A DNA stretch of 64,000 nucleotides from UMGS1663 sp046964515 (lineage in GTDB: Bacteria > Bacillota > Clostridia > TANB77 > CAG-508): contig JBKUYM010000001.1 of the NCBI GenBank assembly GCA_046964515.1, forward strand, positions 124,001 to 188,000, in the 5' to 3' direction. The notes beneath the pieces are model-generated. The model was not told the DNA's origin and ran no database searches. It was given only the letters and a program-made list of their open reading frames with translations. Below, piece after piece: positions 18,132 through 26,493 of this stretch (the stretch's first letter is position 1; the number at the start of each line of letters is the position of its first letter). Made by a program: the position numbers and the translations under genes.

Positions 18132-18962
18132 ATGAAACAAAAAGAGTTTGTTAGTTCTACTTGTATTTATCCTGTTGGAAACAGGCGGTTAGTCTTCTAC
18201 TTTTCTGATGCTCTAGGATTTTTATGTCCTGAATTAGAATTGGAAGACGAAGTCATTCCCTATAAGGCTCAGGCAACCATCGCTCTGGCCGCCTGTTTCT
18301 CTAAACAAATCGAGAAAATGGTTCCTAATGCATTTTTGTCCTCAGAAATGCAGCATATGCCAACTGCTTTTTCAGAGGCTGACTATGAAGGACATGTTAT
18401 GCTTGCGGAAGAATTAGACTTATTCCCTTTTTCCTTTCATGTATATGGTTATATGACTGGAAAACTGTGGGAATTCTATCAGCAGTCTTGTCAATTCCTT
18501 GACATTTCACTCCCTGCTGGTATTCAAAGAAGTGAACGTCTCTTGCATCCAGTCGTTCTTTGCAAAGAGGAATCTGGCGGTTTTGTCTCTCTTGCGCAAT
18601 TGTGTCAGCATTCAATTTATCAGCAATGGGCTTTATCTGCTCGAAATTATGCACTTGTAACTTATTGCTTGTGCCATCAGTTTACTGAAAGTACGCCTAT
18701 GCTCTTAACAGACATGTGTCTTCGGTTTGGAACAAACGCGCAAGGAATCATGCTACTGTCCGCAGATTCCCTTCTTTGGGAAAATATGACTTTAGTTGAT
18801 GCATCTACCTATCAGGTTGGGAAAAATACAGACGATTTTCTGACCTATCCACTTGATGAATACATTTCTACTGCTTTACCGTTAGAAACATCCTTGGCTT
18901 TGGATGAGGCTTTAGATGCAGTAGAGGACCGGTTCACACGGTTGTATCAAACTGTTCAATAA
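18132..18962 (+). CDS. Degenerate SAICAR-synthetase (PurC)-like protein
   Basis: A 276-residue protein; the start at 18132 follows ATGGAGGTATTTATT. Aligned from memory with PurC/Ade1, the whole fold is traceable: LVFYFSDALGF for the LLFVATDRISA strand, FPFSFHVYGYMTGKLWEFY for the PLEVIVRGYITGSAWKEY segment, LPAGIQRSERLLHPVV for the LPxGLxESEKLPEPIF segment, TDMCLRFG for ADTKFEFG, and a final STYQVGKNTDDF like ASYKVGESQDSY. Catalytic and ligand residues are lost: the GKxxxVY loop, the Arg of VRGY (here Tyr), GS (here GK) and the DSSRFW motif. GC is about 40-43% in sampled lines, above its neighbours. It has its own promoter and terminator and no purine genes nearby. Likely a repurposed pseudo-enzyme (inference). 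Confidence 0.65.
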   Translation: MKQKEFVSSTCIYPVGNRRLVFYFSDALGFLCPELELEDEVIPYKAQATIALAACFSKQIEKMVPNAFLSSEMQHMPTAFSEADYEGHVMLAEELDLFPFSFHVYGYMTGKLWEFYQQSCQFLDISLPAGIQRSERLLHPVVLCKEESGGFVSLAQLCQHSIYQQWALSARNYALVTYCLCHQFTESTPMLLTDMCLRFGTNAQGIMLLSADSLLWENMTLVDASTYQVGKNTDDFLTYPLDEYISTALPLETSLALDEALDAVEDRFTRLYQTVQ

Positions 18963-18984
18963 AAATATTTCCATGATCTTATTG

Positions 18985-19018
18985 GAGGTTCTCCTTTCAC
19001 TAAAGGAGGGCCTCTTTT
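18985..19018 (+). terminator. Terminator of the PurC-like gene
   Basis: 13-base arms 18985-18997 and 19002-19014 (CTCCTTT/AAAGGAG plus GAGG/CCTC, with two G-U pairs), then TTTT. Confidence 0.75.
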
Positions 19019-19065
19019 CCTTACTTTTTTGTAGAATTAATGACCAACATGTCTAATAAAATTTC

Positions 19066-19094
19066 TTGACAATCCCACCATTTAGACATATACT
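19066..19094 (+). promoter_or_regulatory. Promoter of the oxidoreductase operon
   Basis: Consensus TTGACA, 17-base spacer, TATACT. It lies 62 bases before the first gene of the operon. Confidence 0.65.
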
Positions 19095-19155
19095 AAGTAA
19101 CATAGAATATACTTTATTTTTAAAGGATAAATCTAAAAAGAAAGGAATGGATAAT

Positions 19156-19740
19156 ATGGACAATATCATTGAAATTAGATGGCATGGTAGAGGCGGTCAA
19201 GGTGCTAAAACAGCTTCTTTATTATTAGCAGATGCTGCTTTTAATACCGGTAAATATATTCAAGGTTTTCCAGAATATGGGCCTGAAAGAATGGGTGCCC
19301 CTATTACAGCTTATAATCGTATTAGTACTAGCCCTATTCGTCTACATAGTAATATTTATGAACCAGATTATGTAGTCGTTGTAGATGATACTTTACTAGA
19401 ATCTGTAGATGTTACTGCTGGTTTAAAGTCCACAGGTGCTATTGTAATTAATACGACAAGAGATGCTTCTTATTTAAAATCTGTTTTAAAAGGTTATGGT
19501 GGAAAAGTATATACCATTGATGCTAGAAAAATATCAGAAGAAACACTTGGTAAATATTTCCCTAATACACCTATGCTTGCTTCTATTGTCAAAGTATCTG
19601 CTATCATGACTGATGAAGAATTTTTAAACGATATGAAAGGATCTTTTAAACATAAATTTGCAAAAAAACCAGAAGTAATTGAAGGAAATATGAAAGCTTT
19701 AGAGATGGCTTTACAGGAAATAAAGTTAGTAGAATTTTAA
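19156..19740 (+). CDS. porC: 2-oxoacid:ferredoxin oxidoreductase, gamma subunit
   Basis: A 194-residue subunit with the opening EIRWHGRGGQGAKTA, the hallmark of the gamma domain of pyruvate/2-ketoisovalerate:ferredoxin oxidoreductases, and QGFPEYGPERMGAP. The ATG at 19156 is chosen because AAAGGA lies about 10 bases upstream and the family begins here; a TTG further upstream falls in the promoter. First gene of a gamma-delta-alpha-beta operon, the order known for heterotetrameric pyruvate:ferredoxin oxidoreductase (POR) of Thermotoga. The enzyme oxidatively decarboxylates a 2-oxoacid to the acyl-CoA and reduces ferredoxin. Pyruvate versus branched-chain substrate cannot be decided from sequence alone. 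Confidence 0.9.
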   Translation: MDNIIEIRWHGRGGQGAKTASLLLADAAFNTGKYIQGFPEYGPERMGAPITAYNRISTSPIRLHSNIYEPDYVVVVDDTLLESVDVTAGLKSTGAIVINTTRDASYLKSVLKGYGGKVYTIDARKISEETLGKYFPNTPMLASIVKVSAIMTDEEFLNDMKGSFKHKFAKKPEVIEGNMKALEMALQEIKLVEF

Positions 19741-19756
19741 AAGGAGGCTTAGAGTT

Positions 19757-20050
19757 ATGTCAGAAAAAATAGATAAAAATACACCATGGCAAGAATTAAC
19801 ACCTGGTGGCTGTATTTATAACGCTGGAAATTCTATGGAATTCAAAACAGGAGATTGGAGAAGTGTAAAACCTGTTTTTTTATCTGAAAAGTGTAAACAA
19901 TGTGGGCTTTGCTTCCCTGTTTGTCCAGATAATGCAATTCCAGTAGGAAAAGATCAAAAAAGAACAGACTTTAATTATGATTATTGTAAAGGCTGTGGCG
20001 TATGTGCAAAAACTTGTCCATTTGGCGCTATAGAAATGAAAGAAATATAA
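19757..20050 (+). CDS. porD: 2-oxoacid:ferredoxin oxidoreductase, delta (ferredoxin) subunit
   Basis: A 97-residue electron-transfer subunit with two 4Fe-4S motifs, CKQCGLCFPVCP and CKGCGVCAKTCP. The N-terminal PWQELTPGGCIYNAGNS is the usual lead-in of delta subunits that dock to the gamma/alpha subunits. It starts 16 bases after the gamma subunit with AAAGGAGG. It passes electrons from the thiamine-diphosphate site of the beta subunit to ferredoxin; the small ferredoxin at 27.2 kb is a possible acceptor (inference). Confidence 0.92.
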   Translation: MSEKIDKNTPWQELTPGGCIYNAGNSMEFKTGDWRSVKPVFLSEKCKQCGLCFPVCPDNAIPVGKDQKRTDFNYDYCKGCGVCAKTCPFGAIEMKEI

Positions 20051-20071
20051 AAAAGAAAGGATGATAAAAAC

Positions 20072-21262
20072 ATGGGAATCAGAGAACGTTTAAGTGGTAA
20101 TGAAGCTTCTGCAATTGCAATGAAACAAATCAATCCAGATGTTGTAGCAGCATTTCCTATTACCCCTTCTACAGAAATACCACAATACTTTTCTACTTTT
20201 GTAAGTAATGGTAGTGTGGATACAGAATTCGTCGCAGTAGAAAGTGAACATAGTGCTATGAGTGCTTGTATTGGTGCAGAAGCTGCAGGAGCTAGAGCTA
20301 TGACAGCTACTTCTTCTAATGGTTTAGCCTTAATGTGGGAAATGATTTATATTGCTTCTTCTTTAAGACTACCTATTGTTATGCCATTAGTTAATAGAGC
20401 TTTATCTGCTCCATTAAATATTCATAATGATCATTCTGACGCTATGGGTATTCGTGATAGTGGTTGGATTATGTTATTTTCAGAAAATAATCAAGAGGCT
20501 TATGATAATTTAATAATGGCTCATCGTATTGCAGAACATAAGGATGTTATGCTTCCACTTTGTGTCTGTCAAGATGGTTTTATTACTTCTCATTCTATTG
20601 AAAATATAGAATTAATAGAAGATGATAAAGTAAAAGAATTTATTGGAACTTATAACCCAGAACATTATTTATTAAATAAGAAAGAACCAATTGCTGTTGG
20701 TCCAATGGATTTACAAGCTTATTTATTTGAACATAAATATCAAGAAGCTAATGCTATGCGTGCTGCTAAAGATGTCATTATAGAAGTCTCTAAAGAATTT
20801 GAAAAAATGACTGGTAGAAAATATTCTTTATTTGAAGAATATCGTTTAGACGATGCAGATATAGCTATTATTTGTATGAATTCTACTGCTGGAACAACGA
20901 AAGTGGTGGTAGATGAATTAAGACAAAATGGTGTAAAAGCAGGTCTTTTAAAACTAAGAGTTTTTAGACCTTTCCCTGCTGAAGAAATTGCCAAAGCCAT
21001 TTCTCACGTAAAAGCAGTTGCTGTTTTAGATAAAGCAGATGGCTTAAATGCTTGTGGTGGTGCTTTATATACAGATGTTACATCTGGTATGTTTGTTAAT
21101 GATATTCATGTTCCTACTGTTAACTATATTTATGGTATTGGTGGTAGAGATACCACTGCTAAAGATATTGAAGGGGTTTATGAATACCTTCAAGAAATTG
21201 TAAAAAGTGGAGAAATTCAAAATCCATATCGTTATTTTGGATTAAGAGGAGGTGAACAATAA
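20072..21262 (+). CDS. porA: 2-oxoacid:ferredoxin oxidoreductase, alpha subunit
   Basis: A 396-residue subunit. It starts GIRERLSGNEASAIAMKQ and continues with AAFPITPSTEIPQ and VESEHSAMSACIGAEAAGARA, the pyrimidine-binding domain of the thiamine enzyme, then the TSSNGLALM(W/Y)E segment and a C-terminal domain with AVLDKADG. All are characteristic of POR/VOR alpha chains. Its stop overlaps the beta-subunit start by one base (TAATG), so the two catalytic subunits are translated in step. Confidence 0.93.
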   Translation: MGIRERLSGNEASAIAMKQINPDVVAAFPITPSTEIPQYFSTFVSNGSVDTEFVAVESEHSAMSACIGAEAAGARAMTATSSNGLALMWEMIYIASSLRLPIVMPLVNRALSAPLNIHNDHSDAMGIRDSGWIMLFSENNQEAYDNLIMAHRIAEHKDVMLPLCVCQDGFITSHSIENIELIEDDKVKEFIGTYNPEHYLLNKKEPIAVGPMDLQAYLFEHKYQEANAMRAAKDVIIEVSKEFEKMTGRKYSLFEEYRLDDADIAIICMNSTAGTTKVVVDELRQNGVKAGLLKLRVFRPFPAEEIAKAISHVKAVAVLDKADGLNACGGALYTDVTSGMFVNDIHVPTVNYIYGIGGRDTTAKDIEGVYEYLQEIVKSGEIQNPYRYFGLRGGEQ

Positions 21263-22221
21263 TGGCATATAATTTAAAAGAAGTAGTCGCAAATAAACCA
21301 GCTATCTTCCTTTCTGGACATAGAATGTGTGCTGGATGTGGTGCTCCTCCTGTTGCTAGAATGATTATGAGAACACTTAAAGAAGGCGACCATGCTGTTG
21401 TTTCTAACGCAACTGGTTGTATGGAAGTTTCTACTTGTATTTATCCTTATACTTCTTGGTCTTGTTCTTATATTCATACTGCTTTTGAATGTGCTGCTGC
21501 TACTTGTTCTGGTGCAGAAGCTGCTTATAAGTCTATGAAAAGACAAGGTAAATTACCAGAAGATGAACATACAAAGTTTATTACTTTTGGTGGAGATGGC
21601 GGAACCTATGATATTGGTCTTCAAAGTTTATCTGGTGCTATGGAAAGAGGACATGACATGACTTATGTATGTTATGATAATGGTGCTTATATGAATACGG
21701 GTATTCAACGTTCTTCTGCAACACCTCGTTTTGCAGATACAACAACTTCTCCAGCAGGTGAAGTAATTCCTGGTAAAATGCAATCTAGAAAAGATTTAAC
21801 TCAAATTATGGCATCTCATCATTTACCTTATGTAGCCCAAACAATTGGTGTTAATAATTTCAAAGATTTATATGAAAAAGCAGAAAAAGCCATTTACACA
21901 CAAGGTCCTACTTTCTTAAATGTACTAGCGCCTTGTCCAAGAGGTTGGGGTTATCCTACAGACATGTTAATGCAAATCAATAAATTAGCTGTAGATACTT
22001 GTTATTGGCCATTATATGAGGTAGTGGATGGTAAATATACGGTTACTTACAAGCCCGCTAAGAAACTTCCTATAGAAGAATTCTTAAAGCCTCAGAGAAG
22101 ATTTAGTCATATGTTTAAACCTGGTAATGAATGGATGATTGCCGAGTTCCAAAAAGAAGTTGATAAAAGATGGCAAGAATTATTAGATTTAGAAGAATTG
22201 TCTAATCGTGAAAATGCTTAA
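21262..22221 (+). CDS. porB: 2-oxoacid:ferredoxin oxidoreductase, beta subunit
   Basis: A 319-residue thiamine-diphosphate-binding subunit. The N-terminal CAGCGAPP plus the later Cys residues (SNATGCMEVST and the Cys near residue 220, LAPCPRGW) provide the extra 4Fe-4S cluster of POR beta chains. The TPP motif is FGGDGGTYDIG with NxGxYMNTGIQRS following. The segment ATPRFADTTTSPAGE is typical of pyruvate-type beta chains, which slightly favours pyruvate as substrate. Last gene of the operon, closed by a strong terminator. Confidence 0.93.
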   Translation: MAYNLKEVVANKPAIFLSGHRMCAGCGAPPVARMIMRTLKEGDHAVVSNATGCMEVSTCIYPYTSWSCSYIHTAFECAAATCSGAEAAYKSMKRQGKLPEDEHTKFITFGGDGGTYDIGLQSLSGAMERGHDMTYVCYDNGAYMNTGIQRSSATPRFADTTTSPAGEVIPGKMQSRKDLTQIMASHHLPYVAQTIGVNNFKDLYEKAEKAIYTQGPTFLNVLAPCPRGWGYPTDMLMQINKLAVDTCYWPLYEVVDGKYTVTYKPAKKLPIEEFLKPQRRFSHMFKPGNEWMIAEFQKEVDKRWQELLDLEELSNRENA

Positions 22222-22238
22222 GATAGAAATCTTCCTTT

Positions 22239-22280
22239 AAAAAAGAATGATTTTACTAAAAGTAAAATCATTCTTTTTTT
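22239..22280 (+). terminator. Terminator of the oxidoreductase operon
   Basis: 19-base arms (22239-22257 and 22261-22279) with a 3-base loop and a T run. It also serves the convergent pilin-like gene. Confidence 0.9.
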
Positions 22281-22288
22281 ATTTTGTC

Positions 22289-23196
22289 CTATTTCCAAGA
22301 AGATATATAGCATCTTCCACCATGACCACTAATTCCTCCATCTGTATCAAAATTTCCAGTTTGTCCATAGGGTACTGTATATGTCTTTCCTTTTATTGTC
22401 AAGCCTCCATTTTCCCCATATACGGTAAAGGTTACAGAAGATGCTTTTTTTCCTTCATTACTTCCTGCTGTAAATCCATTATTATAAGCATTATTTACAT
22501 CTGTTCCATTTCCTGTCATTTTATTGCCATTTACCCAGGCAGTTTTACCACTACTAATATTATCAGCAGTTGCTGTTGCTACCGTTTGGCTGGCTAAGGA
22601 ATTGGCACTTATCGTTCCTNNNNNNNNNNAGCAGTTGCTGTTGCTACCGTTTGGCTGGCTAAGGAATTGGCACTTATCGTTCCTCCACTGGTATAACCTG
22701 TTGGGATTTTAAAACTATTACCACAATTTAAGCTACTATTTAAAGAACCATTATTGGGCATAGTTCCTGTAAGAAGTTCTCCTTTACTATACGCTAGATA
22801 ACCTTTTAATAATGTATCTGCTGTTGCATTGGTTTTGGCTAATTGTGTTTGTATACTAGATAACTGATTTTCTAAATCGGCTATTTGTGTATCTTTTTGA
22901 ACTAATTGATTTTGTAATTCTTCTACTTGTTTTTGAAGTAAATCGATGATTTCGTCTTTTTTACTACTTTCTTCATCTTCGGTTAATTCTCCTCCTGTTT
23001 CTAGTTCGTAATATAATTGATTTAGTTGCATAGCTTCTGCTTCTCCTGCCAGGGTTATATTTTGTTTTGCTTGCTTGGCTTTGGTAATAATACCATTATC
23101 TCCTATTAATGTGTTAATACTAATCCCTGCTAAGATAATTAATATAATCATCGTGATTACTAATGCCACTAATGTAACGCCTTTTTCTTTATGCAT
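22289..23196 (-). CDS. Pilin-like coiled-coil surface protein, paralogue 1 (interrupted by a scaffold join)
   Basis: The start at 23196 (MHKEKGVTLVALVIT) follows GAAAGGAAG. Modules: class III-signal-like KEKG/VTLVALV with a hydrophobic helix, a conserved stretch ITKAKQAKQNITLAGEAEA, a coiled coil of glutamine-rich heptads, a linker with LLTGTM and SLNCGNSFKIPTGY, the module GKTAWVNGNKMTGNGT, and a glycine-rich C-terminal domain ending YISSWK. Ten N bases at 22620-22629 break the frame. The same 55 bases stand on both sides of them; deleting one copy and the Ns (65 bases) restores one frame of 280 residues. E5, needed in true type IV pilins, is replaced. Surface fibre or adhesin role is inferred. 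Confidence 0.7.
22565..22684. other. Scaffold join with duplicated 55-base contig ends
   Basis: Bases 22565-22619 and 22630-22684 are identical, flanking ten Ns. A 55-base exact overlap equals a common assembler k-mer size, so this is an unmerged contig overlap, not a biological repeat. Confidence 0.85.
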
Positions 23197-23420
23197 ATTT
23201 TTCTTCCTTTCTTTTTTCCTATGTTTTTTCATATTTATTATACTTTCTATTTTTTATCACTCTTACTTTTTTAGGTAACTTATTTGCTTACCAGTTTGCA
23301 TAATATGAAATTATTTATTTGGTTTGTCTCATTTCCACTTATTAAGATTTTATGATAATAATTGACTTTTGGGATAGTATAATATATAAATATACTAATA
23401 TCGCTGATAGGAGGCTTTTT

Positions 23421-24554
23421 ATGGACGAATATGATGAGAAGCAAGAAGATATACAAGATGCTTCTATGGATACCAATTTAACGACTGATCCTCTTTCCAC
23501 AATAGATGAACCAGAACTTAAACCAACTAGTAAAAAAGTTACTTATATTAATTTTGCACTTATCTTAGTTATTTTTATAGGATTGTTTATTTATATGTTA
23601 AAAGTAGATGGTATTGACAATATGATTCAAGTGTTAACACAAGTAGACTATCACTGGGTTTTAGCAGGGGTTGGTTGTTTACTAATTTTATGGCTATGTG
23701 ATTCAATTTGTTTGCATATTCCTTTAAAAAAATTATATCCTAATCAAAAATTTACTACTTCTATTAAAGTAACTATGATTGGTCAATTATTTAATAATAT
23801 CACACCTTTTTCTTCTGGAGGCCAACCAATGCAGGCTTATGAACTTACTAAAACAGGAAAAAGAGCCAGTGATTCTATGTCTGTGTTAGCTATGAAATTT
23901 ATTATCACCCAAATTGCTTTGGTTGTTTTTACTTTAGTCGTTATGCTTTTTCAATTTGATTTTTTTGCAAGTTTATTTAAAGATTATTTATGGGTGGCTA
24001 TTTTAGGATTTGCTGCTAATATTGTTCTTATTGTTGCCGTAATTTTGGCTGGTATATACCCTAAAATAATTATTTGGATAACAACACCTATTCTACATTT
24101 ATTAGGAAAATTTAAACTTTTAAAACATCCAGCAGATACGATTGAGAAATTAAATGCTAGTATTTCTAATTTTAATAAGCAATTTAAATTTATGCATTCT
24201 CAAAAAACTATTGTTTTAAAAGTATTTATCTGGGCTTCTATTCAAAGTTTTGCTTATTATTCCATTACTTATATGGTATATCGTGCTTTTGGAAATCAAG
24301 GTATTAATTTTTGGCAAATTGTACCTGCACAAGCCTTTTTATTAATGATTATGACGATTATGCCAACACCCGGTGCTGGGGTTGGTGCAGAAGGTGGTTT
24401 TTTATTAATCTTTAATTCTATTTTCAAAACAGGTACTATCCATATGGCTATTCTTTTTTGGAGAATGTATACTTTTTATTTACCGATTATCATTGGTACC
24501 CTTTTCTTAATTCCTTCCCACAAAAAAACTATACAAAAAAACATTAGAAATTAA
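23421..24554 (+). CDS. YbhN/LPG-synthase-type integral membrane protein (UPF0104)
   Basis: A 377-residue polytopic membrane protein; the ATG at 23421 follows ATAGGAGG. After a 50-residue acidic cytoplasmic N-terminus come eight or so membrane helices of the lysylphosphatidylglycerol synthase transmembrane / UPF0104 family, with NNITPFSSGGQPMQAYEL, the family's hallmark segment, and TPGAGVGAEGGF near the end. Known relatives are lipid flippases or the membrane part of MprF. No synthase domain is attached. It sits between inverted pilin-like paralogues, which is probably chance. Confidence 0.85.
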   Translation: MDEYDEKQEDIQDASMDTNLTTDPLSTIDEPELKPTSKKVTYINFALILVIFIGLFIYMLKVDGIDNMIQVLTQVDYHWVLAGVGCLLILWLCDSICLHIPLKKLYPNQKFTTSIKVTMIGQLFNNITPFSSGGQPMQAYELTKTGKRASDSMSVLAMKFIITQIALVVFTLVVMLFQFDFFASLFKDYLWVAILGFAANIVLIVAVILAGIYPKIIIWITTPILHLLGKFKLLKHPADTIEKLNASISNFNKQFKFMHSQKTIVLKVFIWASIQSFAYYSITYMVYRAFGNQGINFWQIVPAQAFLLMIMTIMPTPGAGVGAEGGFLLIFNSIFKTGTIHMAILFWRMYTFYLPIIIGTLFLIPSHKKTIQKNIRN

Positions 24555-24572
24555 TTTTTCTAATGTTTTTTT
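24540..24572 (+). terminator. Terminator of the YbhN-type gene
   Basis: AACATTAGAAA / TTTCTAATGTT overlapping the stop codon, followed by T6. Confidence 0.8.
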
Positions 24573-24615
24573 CTACTGAATTCCCCTATAATTTTCAAAT
24601 TTTAAATTTATCTAA

Positions 24616-24720
24616 TTTTTGTTCATAAGATGACATAAATATAATTGAAAAAGCGTGTAAGTAAACGGAANNNNNNNNNNNNATAAAATAAAAGTCATAT
24701 TTAGAAAGGGAAAAAAACAG
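24616..24720 (+). promoter_or_regulatory. Upstream region of paralogue 2, with a 12-N join
   Basis: Bases 24616-24670 are repeated exactly at 25918-25972 before the next paralogue. After 12 Ns (24671-24682) comes AGAAAGGG, a ribosome site for the ATG at 24721. The shared 55 bases mean that both genes have the same control region. Confidence 0.6.
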
Positions 24721-25830
24721 ATGAAAAAAGAAAAAGGAATTACATTAGTAGCATTAGTAGTAACGATTATTATCTTAATTATCTTAGCAGGGATTAGTAT
24801 GAATACATTGATAGGAGAAGATGGGATTATTACCAAAGCCAAGCAAGCAAAACAAAATATAACCTTGGCAGGGGAAGCAGAGGCTCTGCAGTTAAATCAA
24901 TTATATTATGAATTAGAAACAGGTGGAGAATTAACGGAAGATGAAGAAAGTAGTAAAAAAGATGAAATCATCGCTTTACTTCAAAAACAAGTAGAAGAAT
25001 TACAAAAACAGATAGCCAGCTTACAAACAGAAAATGCAGAATTAAAGAAACAAATAGAAACATTAACAGAACAAATAGCACAATTACAACAAGAAATAGA
25101 AGATTTAAAACAACAGATTATTAATAAAGATATTGAAATAGCAGAATTAAAAAAGCAAGTCAGTGAAAAAGAAGCTAAAATCCAAGAGTTGCAAAATCAA
25201 TTAAATAGTTTAAACTCCTTATTATCACAAACCAATGCCACAGCTGATAAAATATTAGCAGGATACAAAGCCTATAGTGGAGGAAAATTACTAACAGGAA
25301 CTATGATTAATCAAGGAGCCGTTAATAGTAGTTTGAATTGCGGACAAAGTTACACAATTCCAGCAGGTTATCATAATGGTTCTGGAAAAATAACAGCTAA
25401 TAGTTTAGCTAGTCAGACAGCAGGTACCGCTATTGCTGATGATATCTCACAAGGAAAAACGGCATGGATAAATGGACAAAAAATTACTGGCACAGCTACT
25501 AATGGTAGTATAATTGAAGATGGTGCCGTTGTTGCTAAATATAGTTTAGCAATTAGTCAAGACTGGCAACAAACGAAAAGCGTTAATTTTGAAACAGGTA
25601 TTCCTTGTACAAAAATTGTTATTGGTACAAATGGTGGAACAAACAATAATCTCACTTTTAATATATACAATGCAAGTGGCACTTTAATAGATAGCCTATA
25701 TAGTCCTTCCACTGGTAACGGAACTTTTACACGTACTGTAAAAGATGCCACTAAGGTAATTGTTACATGGAATTATCCAGCAGGTTATTCTTCTGTTTCT
25801 CTTTCCTTTTCCATTTACATGTATAAATAA
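24721..25830 (+). CDS. Pilin-like coiled-coil surface protein, paralogue 2
   Basis: A 369-residue protein. Residues 1-25 carry KKEKGITLVALVVT and a hydrophobic helix. Residues 30-65 repeat the ITKAKQAKQNITLAGEAEA block. Residues about 75-170 are one long coiled coil in which nearly every heptad begins with Leu or Ile and is filled with Gln, Glu and Lys. Then come TNATADKILAGYKAYSGGK, LLTGTM, SLNCGQSYTIPAGYHNGSG, the module GKTAWINGQKITGT, and a C-terminal domain of about 100 residues with alternating beta-strand pattern (KIVIGTNGGTNNNLTFNIYN). It is 90% or so identical in DNA to paralogue 1 over the first 280 bases but unrelated at the C-terminus. Confidence 0.75.
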   Translation: MKKEKGITLVALVVTIIILIILAGISMNTLIGEDGIITKAKQAKQNITLAGEAEALQLNQLYYELETGGELTEDEESSKKDEIIALLQKQVEELQKQIASLQTENAELKKQIETLTEQIAQLQQEIEDLKQQIINKDIEIAELKKQVSEKEAKIQELQNQLNSLNSLLSQTNATADKILAGYKAYSGGKLLTGTMINQGAVNSSLNCGQSYTIPAGYHNGSGKITANSLASQTAGTAIADDISQGKTAWINGQKITGTATNGSIIEDGAVVAKYSLAISQDWQQTKSVNFETGIPCTKIVIGTNGGTNNNLTFNIYNASGTLIDSLYSPSTGNGTFTRTVKDATKVIVTWNYPAGYSSVSLSFSIYMYK

Positions 25831-25834
25831 AGAT

Positions 25835-25872
25835 AAACCATTAGGAAATAACTTTCTAATGGTTTGTTTTTT
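25835..25872 (+). terminator. Terminator after paralogue 2
   Basis: AAACCATTAG / CTAATGGTTT with T-rich tail. Confidence 0.75.
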
Positions 25873-25917
25873 ATTATTTATCCTTCTTATAAATCTCTCT
25901 CATTAAAGCTTATCCGG

Positions 25918-26493
25918 TTTTTGTTCATAAGATGACATAAATATAATTGAAAAAGCGTGTAAGTAAACGGAANNNNNNNNNNNNNNNNNNNNNNNNNNNN
26001 NNNNNNNNNNNNNNNNNNNNNNNNNNNNNNNNNNNNNNNNNNNNNNNNNNNNNNNNNNNNNNNNNNNNNNNNNNNNNNNNNNNNNNNNNNNNNNNNNNNN
26101 NNNNNNNNNNNNNNNNNNNNNNNNNNNNNNNNNNNNNNNNNNNNNNNNNNNNNNNNNNNNNNNNNNNNNNNNNNNNNNNNNNNNNNNNNNNNNNNNNNNN
26201 NNNNNNNNNNNNNNNNNNNNNNNNNNNNNNNNNNNNNNNNNNNNNNNNNNNNNNNNNNNNNNNNNNNNNNNNNNNNNNNNNNNNNNNNNNNNNNNNNNNN
26301 NNNNNNNNNNNNNNNNNNNNNNNNNNNNNNNNNNNNNNNNNNNNNNNNNNNNNNNNNNNNNNNNNNNNNNNNNNNNNNNNNNNNNNNNNNNNNNNNNNNN
26401 NNNNNNNNNNNNNNNNNNNNNNNNNNNNNNNNNNNNNNNNNNNNNNNNNNNNNNNNNNNNNNNNNNNNNNNNNNNNNNNNNNNNNNNNNNNNN
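25918..26493. other. Repeated 55-mer followed by a 521-N gap (collapsed repeat)
   Basis: The 55 bases before the gap equal those at 24616-24670. The gap length, 521, equals the distance in paralogue 2 from the end of that 55-mer to the point (25192) where the sequence after the gap becomes identical. The hidden sequence is therefore very probably a copy of 24671-25191. Confidence 0.8.

Noticed and set aside
23421..24554. YbhN-type gene as an MprF lysyl-lipid synthase
   Set aside because: Only the membrane part of that family is present; no C-terminal aminoacyl-transfer domain follows.
24616..25972. Exact 55-base repeats as insertion-sequence ends or attachment sites
   Set aside because: Both copies stop exactly at N runs and have the length of an assembler k-mer; they are the shared control region of duplicated genes cut by the assembly.
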